Part shown: piece after piece, positions 18,101 through 26,951 of the stretch | How the letters are laid out: each line of letters starts with the position of its first letter | Position numbering within the stretch: the first letter of the stretch is position 1 | NCBI RefSeq assembly: GCF_011765465.1 | Contig: NZ_CP050265.1 | Location: 372,001 to 436,000 of the forward strand | Direction: 5' to 3' | From: Erythrobacter sp. | GTDB taxonomy: Bacteria > Pseudomonadota > Alphaproteobacteria > Sphingomonadales > Sphingomonadaceae | DNA length: 64,000 nucleotides | Position numbers and translations under genes: made by a program | The notes under the pieces: model-generated | What the model saw: only the letters and a program-made list of their open reading frames with translations | Databases searched by the model: none | Told to the model about the DNA's origin: nothing

Positions 18101-19045
18101 ATGCTAGGCCGGATGGCGAATGCGTCCTTCTGGATGTTCCGCTATCTCGAGCGGGCGGAGAACACCGCGCGCCTGATCGAGGCGGCGCTGCGCATGGCGC
18201 TGACCAAGGATCTCGCCACCGCCGAGGAGGAATGGCGTTCGGTCATCGCGACCCTCGGCCTCACCGCGCTCTACGAGGCCGAGCACGACGGCTATGACGG
18301 GCCGCGGGTGTGGAACTTCGTCCTGCGCGACCGCGCCAACCCGGCGAGCGTGCGGGCGATGTTCGGGGCGGTGCGCAACAATGCCCGCGCGGCGCGGACC
18401 TGCATTTCGAGCGAGGTGTGGGAAGCGGTCAACGAAAGCTGGATGGAGCTCGACCGGATGCTCGCCCGCCCCGTCAGCCAGGGGGCGCTGGGCGATGTCG
18501 TCGCGATCATCCGGCGAGCCGGCGCGCAGGTCCACGGCGCGGTCGATGGCTCGATGCTGAGGAACGAAGGCTTCCACTTCGCCCGCGCGGGCACGTTCGT
18601 CGAACGCGGGGAATCGACCGCGCGCATCCTCGACATGAAATATTTCCTGCTGCTTCCCTCGCTGTCCTACGTCGGATCGAGCCTCGATTCCGGGCAGTGG
18701 GACCAGGTCCTGCGCTCGGTCGCGGGGGCGCGCGCCTACAGCTGGCTCAACGCCGGGAACATCGACGCGCGCGGGATCGTCGAATTCCTCGTCCTCGACG
18801 AGCGTTTCCCGCGCAGCCTCGCCTTCTGCCGCATGGCGCTGCAGCGCACGCTCCAGGCGCTTGCCAAGATGCACGGGGGGGAAGGCACGTGCGACGCGCT
18901 GATGGCCGAGGCCGAGGCGCGGATCGGGGCGCTCACGGTCGACGACATCTTCGACCAGGGCCTGCACGAGTTCCTCGTCGACTTCATCGGGCGGAACGCC
19001 GCGATCGCAGAGGCGATCGTCGACGATTACCGCTTTCTCGCCTAG
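18101..19045 (+). CDS. Alpha-E domain protein (DUF403)
   Basis: The product is 314 residues, almost entirely helical, and begins with the family signature MLGRMANASFWMFRYLERAE, typical of alpha-E proteins. Conserved basic and acidic residues recur (ENTARLIEA, RNNARAARTCIS, FVERGESTARILDMKYF). Its biochemical role is unknown; in this gene set it accompanies the permuted ATP-grasp enzyme and is sometimes fused to it elsewhere, which suggests physical partnership. The gene starts 16 bases after its upstream partner with a strong GGAGGAGG ribosome-binding site and ends nine bases before the transglutaminase start. Confidence 0.92.
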   Translation: MLGRMANASFWMFRYLERAENTARLIEAALRMALTKDLATAEEEWRSVIATLGLTALYEAEHDGYDGPRVWNFVLRDRANPASVRAMFGAVRNNARAARTCISSEVWEAVNESWMELDRMLARPVSQGALGDVVAIIRRAGAQVHGAVDGSMLRNEGFHFARAGTFVERGESTARILDMKYFLLLPSLSYVGSSLDSGQWDQVLRSVAGARAYSWLNAGNIDARGIVEFLVLDERFPRSLAFCRMALQRTLQALAKMHGGEGTCDALMAEAEARIGALTVDDIFDQGLHEFLVDFIGRNAAIAEAIVDDYRFLA

Positions 19046-19054
19046 GCTGTCCCC

Positions 19055-19876
19055 ATGCGCCTCTCGATCCGGCACACGACCCGCTATTCCTTCGGCCAGC
19101 CGGTGGTCCACGGCCTGCAACGCCTGCGCCTTACGCCCAAGGAGACGCAGGGCCAGCAGATCATCCACTGGGACATGGAATACGAGAACGCCCATCCCGA
19201 GCTTCACTACGACGACCAGAACTTCAACCACGTCACGCTGGTCGGGGTGGAGCCGGGGGCGAGCGCGGTGACGGTGACGTGCCACGGCACGGTCGAGACA
19301 CAGGACAATGCGGGCGTCATCGGCCACCACGCCGGGCACCTGCCGCTGTGGAGCTTCATGGGCCAGACCCGCCTCACGCGCCCGGGGCCCAAGGTGCGCG
19401 CGCTGCTGCGCGACCTGCCGGGCCCGTCGGCGGACGAGAAACTGCCCTTCCTCCACGCCCTGTCGAACCGCATCCGCGAGGACATCGCCTACCAGGCCGG
19501 CACGACCACGGTGATGACCACGGCCGAGGAAGCCGCCGCCCACGGCTATGGCGTGTGCCAGGACCACGCGCACATCTTCATCGGCGCGGCGCGCGCGGCG
19601 GACATCCCGGCGCGCTATGTCAGCGGCTACCTGATGATGAACGATCGCATCGAACAGGACGCGACTCACGCCTGGGCCGAGGCCCATGTCGAAGGGCTGG
19701 GCTGGGTCGGCTTCGACATTTCCAACGGCATCAGCCCCGACCCGCGCTATGTCCGCGTCGCCACGGGCCGCGACTATCGCGACGCGGCGCCGGTGACCGG
19801 CATCAGTTTCGGAGCGGCCGAGGAAGTGCTCACCGTCAATGTCGCGGTCGAACAGCAGCGCCAGGACGAGCAGTAG
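19055..19876 (+). CDS. Transglutaminase-like cysteine protease/amidase
   Basis: The product is 273 residues. An N-terminal beta-rich domain (about 1-135, opening with RLSIRHTTRYSF) is followed by a transglutaminase-like core. The catalytic triad is visible: C168 in GVCQDHAH, H205 in THAWAEA and D221 in GFDISNG. Bacterial members of this type usually hydrolyse peptide or isopeptide bonds rather than crosslink. No signal peptide is seen, so it should act in the cytoplasm. It is third in the ATP-grasp/alpha-E/transglutaminase/Anbu set, 57 bases before Anbu, and is the obvious candidate to process whatever the ATP-grasp enzyme makes. Confidence 0.92.
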   Translation: MRLSIRHTTRYSFGQPVVHGLQRLRLTPKETQGQQIIHWDMEYENAHPELHYDDQNFNHVTLVGVEPGASAVTVTCHGTVETQDNAGVIGHHAGHLPLWSFMGQTRLTRPGPKVRALLRDLPGPSADEKLPFLHALSNRIREDIAYQAGTTTVMTTAEEAAAHGYGVCQDHAHIFIGAARAADIPARYVSGYLMMNDRIEQDATHAWAEAHVEGLGWVGFDISNGISPDPRYVRVATGRDYRDAAPVTGISFGAAEEVLTVNVAVEQQRQDEQ

Positions 19877-19932
19877 AGACTCCGCGCGCGCTTTGCGCTA
19901 ACCGCGCGGCTTCACAACGGAGACCCCGGTAA

Positions 19933-20688
19933 ATGACCTATTGCGTCGGCATGGTGCTCGAACGCGGGCTTGTCCTGATGAGCGACACCCGCACCAATTC
20001 GGGCGTCGACAACATCTCGACCTTCCGCAAGATGTTCCACTGGCAGGTGCCGGGCGAGCGCATGATCGCGGTGATGTGCGCGGGCAATCTCGCCACGACG
20101 CAGGCCGTCATCAGCCAATTGGAGGAACGCACCAAGGAACCCGGCGAGCGCGAGAACACGCTGATCCGCGGGCGCACCATGTTCAACGTCGCGACCGAGA
20201 TCGGGCGGCTGCTCCGCTCCACGATCGAGGACGCGCAGAGGAGCAACGGCGAGGCGGGCAAGGGCCGCTTCACCGCCTCGATGATCCTTGCAGGCCAGAT
20301 CAAGGGGATGCAGCCGCGCCTGTTCCTGATCTATCCCGAGGGCAATTTCATCGAGGCGAGCTGGGACACGCCCTTCTTCCAGATCGGCGAGACGAAATAC
20401 GGCCGCCCGATCCTGATCCGCGGTTACGAGCGCGACATGGCGTTCGAGGACGCGGTCAAGCTGCTGATGGTGAGTTTCGATTCGACCATCAAGGCAAACC
20501 TGTCGGTCGGCCTGCCGCTCGACCTGCTGGTCATCGGCAAGGACGAGTTCGCGCCCTTGCACGAACACCGCGTGACGGGGGACGACGCCTTCTTCGAGAC
20601 GATTTCATCGAGCTGGGGGGCGGCGTTGCGATCGGCGCTCGACGCGCTGCCGTCCTACAGCTTCGATTCGCCCGGCGGGTCCGGTTGA
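19933..20688 (+). CDS. Anbu, proteasome-related peptidase
   Basis: The product is 251 residues and fits the Anbu family (bacterial ancestor-like proteasome beta homologue). The second codon is threonine (MTYCVGM), so removal of Met would expose the N-terminal Thr nucleophile. Family segments LVLMSDTRTNSGVDNISTFRKMF and VMCAGNLATTQAV are present, with the active-site-assisting lysine in FRKM. A C-terminal extension of about 60 residues follows the Ntn fold. Anbu assembles into open or helical rings in published structures; no natural substrate is established. It closes the four-gene set, with GGAGA upstream of the ATG. Confidence 0.93.
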   Translation: MTYCVGMVLERGLVLMSDTRTNSGVDNISTFRKMFHWQVPGERMIAVMCAGNLATTQAVISQLEERTKEPGERENTLIRGRTMFNVATEIGRLLRSTIEDAQRSNGEAGKGRFTASMILAGQIKGMQPRLFLIYPEGNFIEASWDTPFFQIGETKYGRPILIRGYERDMAFEDAVKLLMVSFDSTIKANLSVGLPLDLLVIGKDEFAPLHEHRVTGDDAFFETISSSWGAALRSALDALPSYSFDSPGGSG

Positions 20689-20800
20689 ACCCTCAGGCAC
20701 ATCCCTAGGGGCCATTGCGAGGGGCACCGATTCACCATGATCGGGCAATATCGTATTCGTTTCGGAGGAATTGGACGGCGGTTTTGCATGGTTTAGGGGC

Positions 20801-20808
20801 ATGGTTAA
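20801..20808 (-). promoter_or_regulatory. Possible CtrA half-site upstream of the LuxR-type regulator
   Basis: The minus strand reads TTAACCAT here, a perfect match to the 8-base CtrA half-site known from alphaproteobacteria. A near copy (TAAACCAT) lies 13 bases away at 20788-20795. The sites sit 64-84 bases before the regulator start. No binding data; the match is short and could be chance. Confidence 0.35.
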
Positions 20809-20871
20809 CCCGGTATTGCTCCGTATCGGGGGATGTCTCGCGTGAAATGCGCGGCGGCTTGGTCAATCACG

Positions 20872-21498
20872 ATGGCCATGACACGCAAAGCATCGCTCCA
20901 CTTCATCGACTCCTCCAGCCGCCACCGCGCCGAACTGGCACGCGTCGGGTTCTCGCTCGGCCACCATTCGGAAGTCTACGGCGATATGTCGGAGCTCTCC
21001 GTCCACCCGCCGCGCGAAGGGATCATCATCGCCCGCGACACGCCCGAAGAGGGCGGGGTGGCGATGCTCCTCGAACGATTGAGCCGCCTCGGCATCTGGC
21101 TGCCGCTGATCGCGGTCGACGTCCAGCCGCGACCCGGTCGCATCGTCGAGGCGATCAAGGCCGGCGCGCTCGATTATCTCTCGCTTCCGCTCGACCCTGA
21201 ACGTTTCTCGCGCTGCCTCACCCGGATCGAAAAGGAGGCCGAGGTGTTCGGCGCCCAGCGCCGCCGCATGATCGAGGCGAGGGACCGCATCGCCAGCCTG
21301 TCGCAACGCGAACGCGAAGTGCTCGACTGGCTCGCCGAGGGCTCCAGCAACAAGGTGATCGCGCGCGAACTCGACATCAGCCCGCGCACGGTCGAAATCC
21401 ACCGCGCCAACATGATGAGCAAGCTCGGCGCGCGCCATGCCGCCGAGGCCGTGCGGCTCAAGCTCGAGGCGAAACTGGAACCGCGGATCCGCGCCTGA
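20872..21498 (+). CDS. LuxR/FixJ-type transcriptional regulator with a degenerate receiver domain
   Basis: The product is about 208 residues. The C-terminal 65 residues are a LuxR-type helix-turn-helix (LSQREREVLDWLAEGSSNKVIARELDISPRTVEIHRANMMSKLG, cited here in segments LSQREREVLDWLAEG, SNKVIARELDISPRTVEIH and MMSKLG). The N-terminal 120 residues have the length and strand/helix rhythm of a receiver, ending AGALDYLSLPLDPERF as in FixJ. The third strand reads GIIIARDTPEE, where aligning TP with the usual MP puts alanine at the phospho-acceptor aspartate. So it may be an unphosphorylated, atypical receiver. Starts at 20872, 20878 and 20833 are all possible. Two CtrA-like sites lie upstream and two strong hairpins follow the stop. 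Confidence 0.82.
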   Translation: MAMTRKASLHFIDSSSRHRAELARVGFSLGHHSEVYGDMSELSVHPPREGIIIARDTPEEGGVAMLLERLSRLGIWLPLIAVDVQPRPGRIVEAIKAGALDYLSLPLDPERFSRCLTRIEKEAEVFGAQRRRMIEARDRIASLSQREREVLDWLAEGSSNKVIARELDISPRTVEIHRANMMSKLGARHAAEAVRLKLEAKLEPRIRA

Positions 21499-21509
21499 CC
21501 TCTCGCAGA

Positions 21510-21612
21510 CCGTGCCGGCCCGCTGTCCTCCCCCTTGCACGGCCGGCACGGGATCGGGGCCGCCGACAAGTCCTCACGGGCCACCTCTCCAGGCCCGTCC
21601 GGCGGCCCCGAT
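21510..21612 (+). other. Two adjacent strong hairpins in a 317-base intergenic region
   Basis: The gap 21499-21815 has no convincing gene. It opens with two stem-loops back to back. The first pairs 21510-21520 with 21541-21551 (11 bp, CCGTGCCGGCC arms). The second pairs 21553-21565 with 21600-21612 (13 bp, ATCGGGGCCGCCG arms) and contains an inner stem 21577-21582/21592-21597. No T-run follows, so it is not a classical terminator. A third, weaker stem (TGTAGGA/TCCTACA) lies at 21663-21669/21682-21688. They may stop or protect the regulator transcript, or belong to a structured RNA. Confidence 0.5.
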
Positions 21613-21815
21613 GCGAACCGCGCTCCCCGGTGTAGGATAGGCGGGCGCAGGGGAATACTGGATGTAGGATGCCGGCTGCTTTCCTACACGCTGCGCATTT
21701 TTCTGCCGCGCCGCATCCGCGCCGCACTGGGCAGAGGGTATGACCGACGCGAACTATGCGCGCTGCGAAAGGCGCAGACGGTGAGACACCGCCCGTCCGC
21801 AGGCTGCTCGCGAAC

Positions 21816-22562
21816 CTAGCGACAGAAGCGCGGACCGGTGCCCTCAAGATGGAAATGGTCGCGGTGCGCGGCGTTGTATTCGGGGCCGAGCACGGTGCCG
21901 AAGCGCTTGCAGGCGCTGCGATGGACGATGCGGAGGAACTCGCGCTCGGCCGCCGTCCCGCCGTTCCAGTCGCTCGCCAGGACGATCCGCCGACCGTCCT
22001 CGAGGACGAAGCCGGACACGTCGATCGCCTCGGCGCGCGCATGGGCCGAGCGGCGGTTAGTTCCGGCGACATTGCGACAGGCATAACTTCCCATCGTCTC
22101 GATCCGCATCAGCGGGCTGCCTAGGATCTGGCGAGCCGCACGATCGACGCCGAAGCGTGCCCAGTCGGAGAACGCCTTGGCCATGCCGCACTTGACCGGG
22201 CCGAGATTGGTGACCCCGAAAACCCCGTCATCGCCCGATAGCGCCGAAAGGCGCACCGTGCCGAGCTTGTGGCAGCCCGGCCCGGCGTAGGTATCGGGAA
22301 GCGGGTCGAAGCGCGCGCCGGTCTCGCCGAGGTCGGCCAGGCAGCTCGCCTGCGGCCCGTCATCACGCCAACCGCGCGGGGCCGAGGCCAGCCGGGTCGA
22401 GCTGCGGTCGATCGGCGGCGGAGTGCTCGCCTGCGACACGCCGCTTGCCCGGCCGGGAGCCGGGGCGCTCGGCGAAGGCACGAGCGAACCGCAGCCTGCC
22501 AGGGCCAGCGCCGCAATCGCGCCGGCCGATGCCCGGTAAAGGATTGCCTTTCGATTCATCAT
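21816..22562 (-). CDS. Extensin-like (DD-peptidase fold) lipoprotein
   Basis: The product is 248 residues with a lipoprotein signal and lipobox LAGC at about residues 21-24. After a Pro/Ser-rich linker comes an extensin-like C-terminal domain. The metal-site pattern is visible: the histidine/aspartate pair in SAHARAEAIDVSGF and HRDHFHLE near the C-terminus, as in zinc LAS-type peptidoglycan peptidases. Conserved cysteines in GCHKLG, VKCGMA, YACRN, ACKRF and the terminal FCR could form disulfides. Role in peptidoglycan is plausible from the fold but not shown. Two consecutive ATG codons open the frame. Confidence 0.87.
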   Translation of the reverse strand: MMNRKAILYRASAGAIAALALAGCGSLVPSPSAPAPGRASGVSQASTPPPIDRSSTRLASAPRGWRDDGPQASCLADLGETGARFDPLPDTYAGPGCHKLGTVRLSALSGDDGVFGVTNLGPVKCGMAKAFSDWARFGVDRAARQILGSPLMRIETMGSYACRNVAGTNRRSAHARAEAIDVSGFVLEDGRRIVLASDWNGGTAAEREFLRIVHRSACKRFGTVLGPEYNAAHRDHFHLEGTGPRFCR

Positions 22563-22671
22563 TAAGGAGTATCGCCTAGCTCAGCTTAATGCTGGCCGAA
22601 GGGGCATCCTTAATGGCTGTTTTACCGTAATCTCGCCCGTTCGCAGCCGTGCGGGAAAGGCCGTCTCGCGC

Positions 22672-23061
22672 TCAGGGCAAACGATCCTCGACCTGTTCCC
22701 ACAGCTCGATTTTCACGCCGTCGGGGTCGAGGATCCAGGCGAACTTGCCATAGCCCTCGGCGGCGGTGTCGAGCACCTTGACCTTCGCCTTCTTCAGCTT
22801 CTTCACGAAGCCGTCGAGGTCGTGCACACGCAGGTTGATCATGAAGCCGTGCCTGCCCGGCTTGATGTAGGTGTCGTCCTCGAAATGGCTTATGAGCGAA
22901 TAGGGATGGGCCATCGGCTCGCCCTCCCACGCCAGTTGCGGGCCATAGGGCCCGTCGATCCCGAGCTTCTCGCGATACCACTCTCGCGTGGCGGCGGGAT
23001 CCTTCACCTTGTAGAACACCCCGCCAAGCCCCGTGACGCGCGGCCCTGCCTGCTCATCCAT
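22672..23061 (-). CDS. VOC family (glyoxalase-like) protein
   Basis: The product is 129 residues, one vicinal-oxygen-chelate unit made of two beta-alpha-beta-beta-beta halves: GLGGVFYKVKDPAATREWYREKLG at the start and FAWILDPDGVKIELWEQ at the end. The terminal ExWE-type glutamate and an N-terminal position usually occupied by His/Gln are the likely metal ligands. Members include glyoxalases, dioxygenases and resistance proteins, so the reaction cannot be named. The ATG at 23061 is preceded by GGAGG. It lies about 60 bases downstream of the putP stop on the same strand. Confidence 0.85.
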   Translation of the reverse strand: MDEQAGPRVTGLGGVFYKVKDPAATREWYREKLGIDGPYGPQLAWEGEPMAHPYSLISHFEDDTYIKPGRHGFMINLRVHDLDGFVKKLKKAKVKVLDTAAEGYGKFAWILDPDGVKIELWEQVEDRLP

Positions 23062-23122
23062 CGCTTCCTCCCGTCGCCGTCCCACGCGGCAGGATGCCCG
23101 AACGCGGTCGGGGAGGGAAGCC

Positions 23123-24610
23123 CTACTCCGCCGGGGCCTGCGCGCGGGTCGCGGCGCTCTGGGTCGTGCCCTTGCTGACCAGATAGATCGCGATCCACGA
23201 GGCGATGAAGCCCGGCACGATCTCGTAGAGGCCCTCTCCGCCCAGGAAGCTCGAATTCCACTCGAGCGCGATCCACGCCCCCGCGACCACCGCACCCGTG
23301 ACGAGCCCCGCGACCGCGCCCGCGCCGGTCATCCCGCGCCACGTCAGCGCGAGGATGATGAGCGGCCCGAAGGCCGCGCCGAAGCCCGCCCAGGCATTCG
23401 CGACAAGGCCCAGCACCTCGCTTTGCGGATCGCTTGCGATGACGATCGCGGCCACAGCCACCAGCGCGACGCAGACCCGACCGATGTTCACCGCCTCGCG
23501 CTCGCCCGCGTTCTTGCGCAGGAACAGGCGGTAGAAATCCTCGGTCAGCGAGGAGGAGGAGACCAGCAGCTGGGAGGAGATCGTGCTCATGATCGCGGCC
23601 AGCAGGGCGGCGAAAAGAAAGCCGGTTATCGCCGGGTGGAACAGGAGGTCGGCGAGCACGATGAAAATCGTTTCCGGATCGTCCACCATCAGCCCGTTTC
23701 GCTCGGCATAGGCGCGCCCCGCAAGCCCCATGCCCACCGCGCCGACCAGCGAGATCGCCATCCACGAAAGGCCGACATTGCGCGCGGTCCTGACCTTTTC
23801 CACCGTATCGATCGCCATGAAGCGCACGATGATGTGCGGCTGGCCGAAATAGCCCAGCCCCCATGTGACCGCGCTGATGAAGCCGAGGAAGGTGAGGCCC
23901 TGCGTCAGGCTCAGGAACCCCTCGACCGGCACTTCGGTCAGCGATTCCCCGCCGTCGCCGCCGCCGCCGAACATGACCACCAGCGGCATGATGACGAGCG
24001 CGACCATCATGATCACGCCCTGCACGAAATCGGTGAGGCTGACCGCGAGGAACCCGCCGATCATGGTGTAGGCGAGCACGATCCCGGCCGTGATGACGAT
24101 GCCGAGCATATAATCGCTCATCCCCACATCCGGCAGCAGCCCGGCGAAGGCGGTCTCGAACAGCTTGCCCCCGCCGACGAGGCCCGCGGCGGTATAGACC
24201 GTGAAGAACACCACGATGATGATCGCAGAGACGATGCGCAGGGTGGTGCCCTGGTCGGGGAAGCGGTTGGCGAGAAATTGCGGGATCGTCAGCGCATTGC
24301 CGTAACTCTCGGTTTGTTCGCGCAGGCGCGGGGCGACGATGATCCAGTTGGCGACCGCGCCCAGGAACAGGCCGATCCCGATCCACGCCTCGACCAGCCC
24401 TGCGGCATAGAGCGCGCCGGGCAAGCCGAGCAGCAGCCAGCCGGACATATCCGAGGCGCCAGCCGAAAGCGCGGCGACCGCCGGAGGCAGGTTGCGCCCG
24501 GCGAGGAGGTAGCCTTCGGAATCCTCGGTCGACTTCTTCCAGGCGTAAAGCCCGATGCCGAGCATGGCGATGAAATAGACGGCGAGCGAGGCGAGGGTTG
24601 CGGTTTCCAT
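23123..24610 (-). CDS. putP: Sodium/proline symporter
   Basis: The product is 495 residues with about 13 transmembrane segments, the layout of the SSS family. PutP-type signatures are seen: YLLAGRNLPPAVAALSAGASDMSGWLLLGLPGALY near residues 35-70 (seen as AGRNLPPAVAALSAGASDMS and GWLLLGLPGALY) and GYFGQPHIIVRFMA in the middle. It should import proline with sodium at the inner membrane. The start at METATLASLAVYF places the first span directly after the initiator; an upstream extension in the same frame lacks family sequence. No putA is next to it, so the proline-specific name rests on similarity. Confidence 0.9.
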   Translation of the reverse strand: METATLASLAVYFIAMLGIGLYAWKKSTEDSEGYLLAGRNLPPAVAALSAGASDMSGWLLLGLPGALYAAGLVEAWIGIGLFLGAVANWIIVAPRLREQTESYGNALTIPQFLANRFPDQGTTLRIVSAIIIVVFFTVYTAAGLVGGGKLFETAFAGLLPDVGMSDYMLGIVITAGIVLAYTMIGGFLAVSLTDFVQGVIMMVALVIMPLVVMFGGGGDGGESLTEVPVEGFLSLTQGLTFLGFISAVTWGLGYFGQPHIIVRFMAIDTVEKVRTARNVGLSWMAISLVGAVGMGLAGRAYAERNGLMVDDPETIFIVLADLLFHPAITGFLFAALLAAIMSTISSQLLVSSSSLTEDFYRLFLRKNAGEREAVNIGRVCVALVAVAAIVIASDPQSEVLGLVANAWAGFGAAFGPLIILALTWRGMTGAGAVAGLVTGAVVAGAWIALEWNSSFLGGEGLYEIVPGFIASWIAIYLVSKGTTQSAATRAQAPAE

Positions 24611-24795
24611 GTTGCAGGTGCGTAACAAGCGCGCGGCATCATGGCCACAGCGCGCGGCAAATTCGCAAGGATTGCGAAGGAGAGGCGGCAAGCGATTGAA
24701 AATGTTTCGCCCGCCCGCCGGTTCGGGCAATTATGCTGCGCCCGCGAAGGGGCGCGCCGTGGCTCAGCCGGGGCGGGCCGAGCCGCGAATGAGCG

Positions 24796-26652
<1,857 letters not shown>

Positions 26653-26739
26653 GAAACGGGGCTTTCGAAGAGGGGTGTGATGCGGGCCGGATCGCTTGCG
26701 CGCGATCTCTTGCCCATGCGCAGCGCGCCTTAGGCAGCA

Positions 26740-26816
26740 CCGGGGGCAAAAGCAATCGAAACCGGGGCGCGGGCCAAGTGTGACTCGGCTGCAACATTGC
26801 GGTGCTTTGCCCCCGG
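26740..26816 (+). other. Long-range inverted repeat between typA and the TonB receptor gene
   Basis: CCGGGGGCAAAAGCA (26740-26754) is the reverse complement of TGCTTTGCCCCCGG (26803-26816) apart from one extra A, giving a 14-bp stem with a 48-base loop. It lies in the 299-base gap between two divergent starts, 135 bases before the receptor ATG. No T-run follows. It could be a leader RNA structure or a pair of operator arms. No other element is evident in the gap except a GAGAGGAA ribosome-binding site before the receptor gene. Confidence 0.45.
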
Positions 26817-26951
26817 CAATCCATTCCAAGCCGCTTGTCGCAGGCAGGGCGCTCGCCTATCAGCTTGGGGTCAGCCCGGCGGGGCGCGCGGTTTGGGACG
26901 CGCATCCCGGTTCTTTGCGGGCTCGAGAGGGTTCAAGAGAGAGGAACTTCC

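Noticed and set aside
21535..21819. Possible 94-residue gene in the 317-base gap after the regulator
   Set aside because: It runs through both strong hairpins, has no ribosome-binding site and shows no hydrophobic or conserved pattern.
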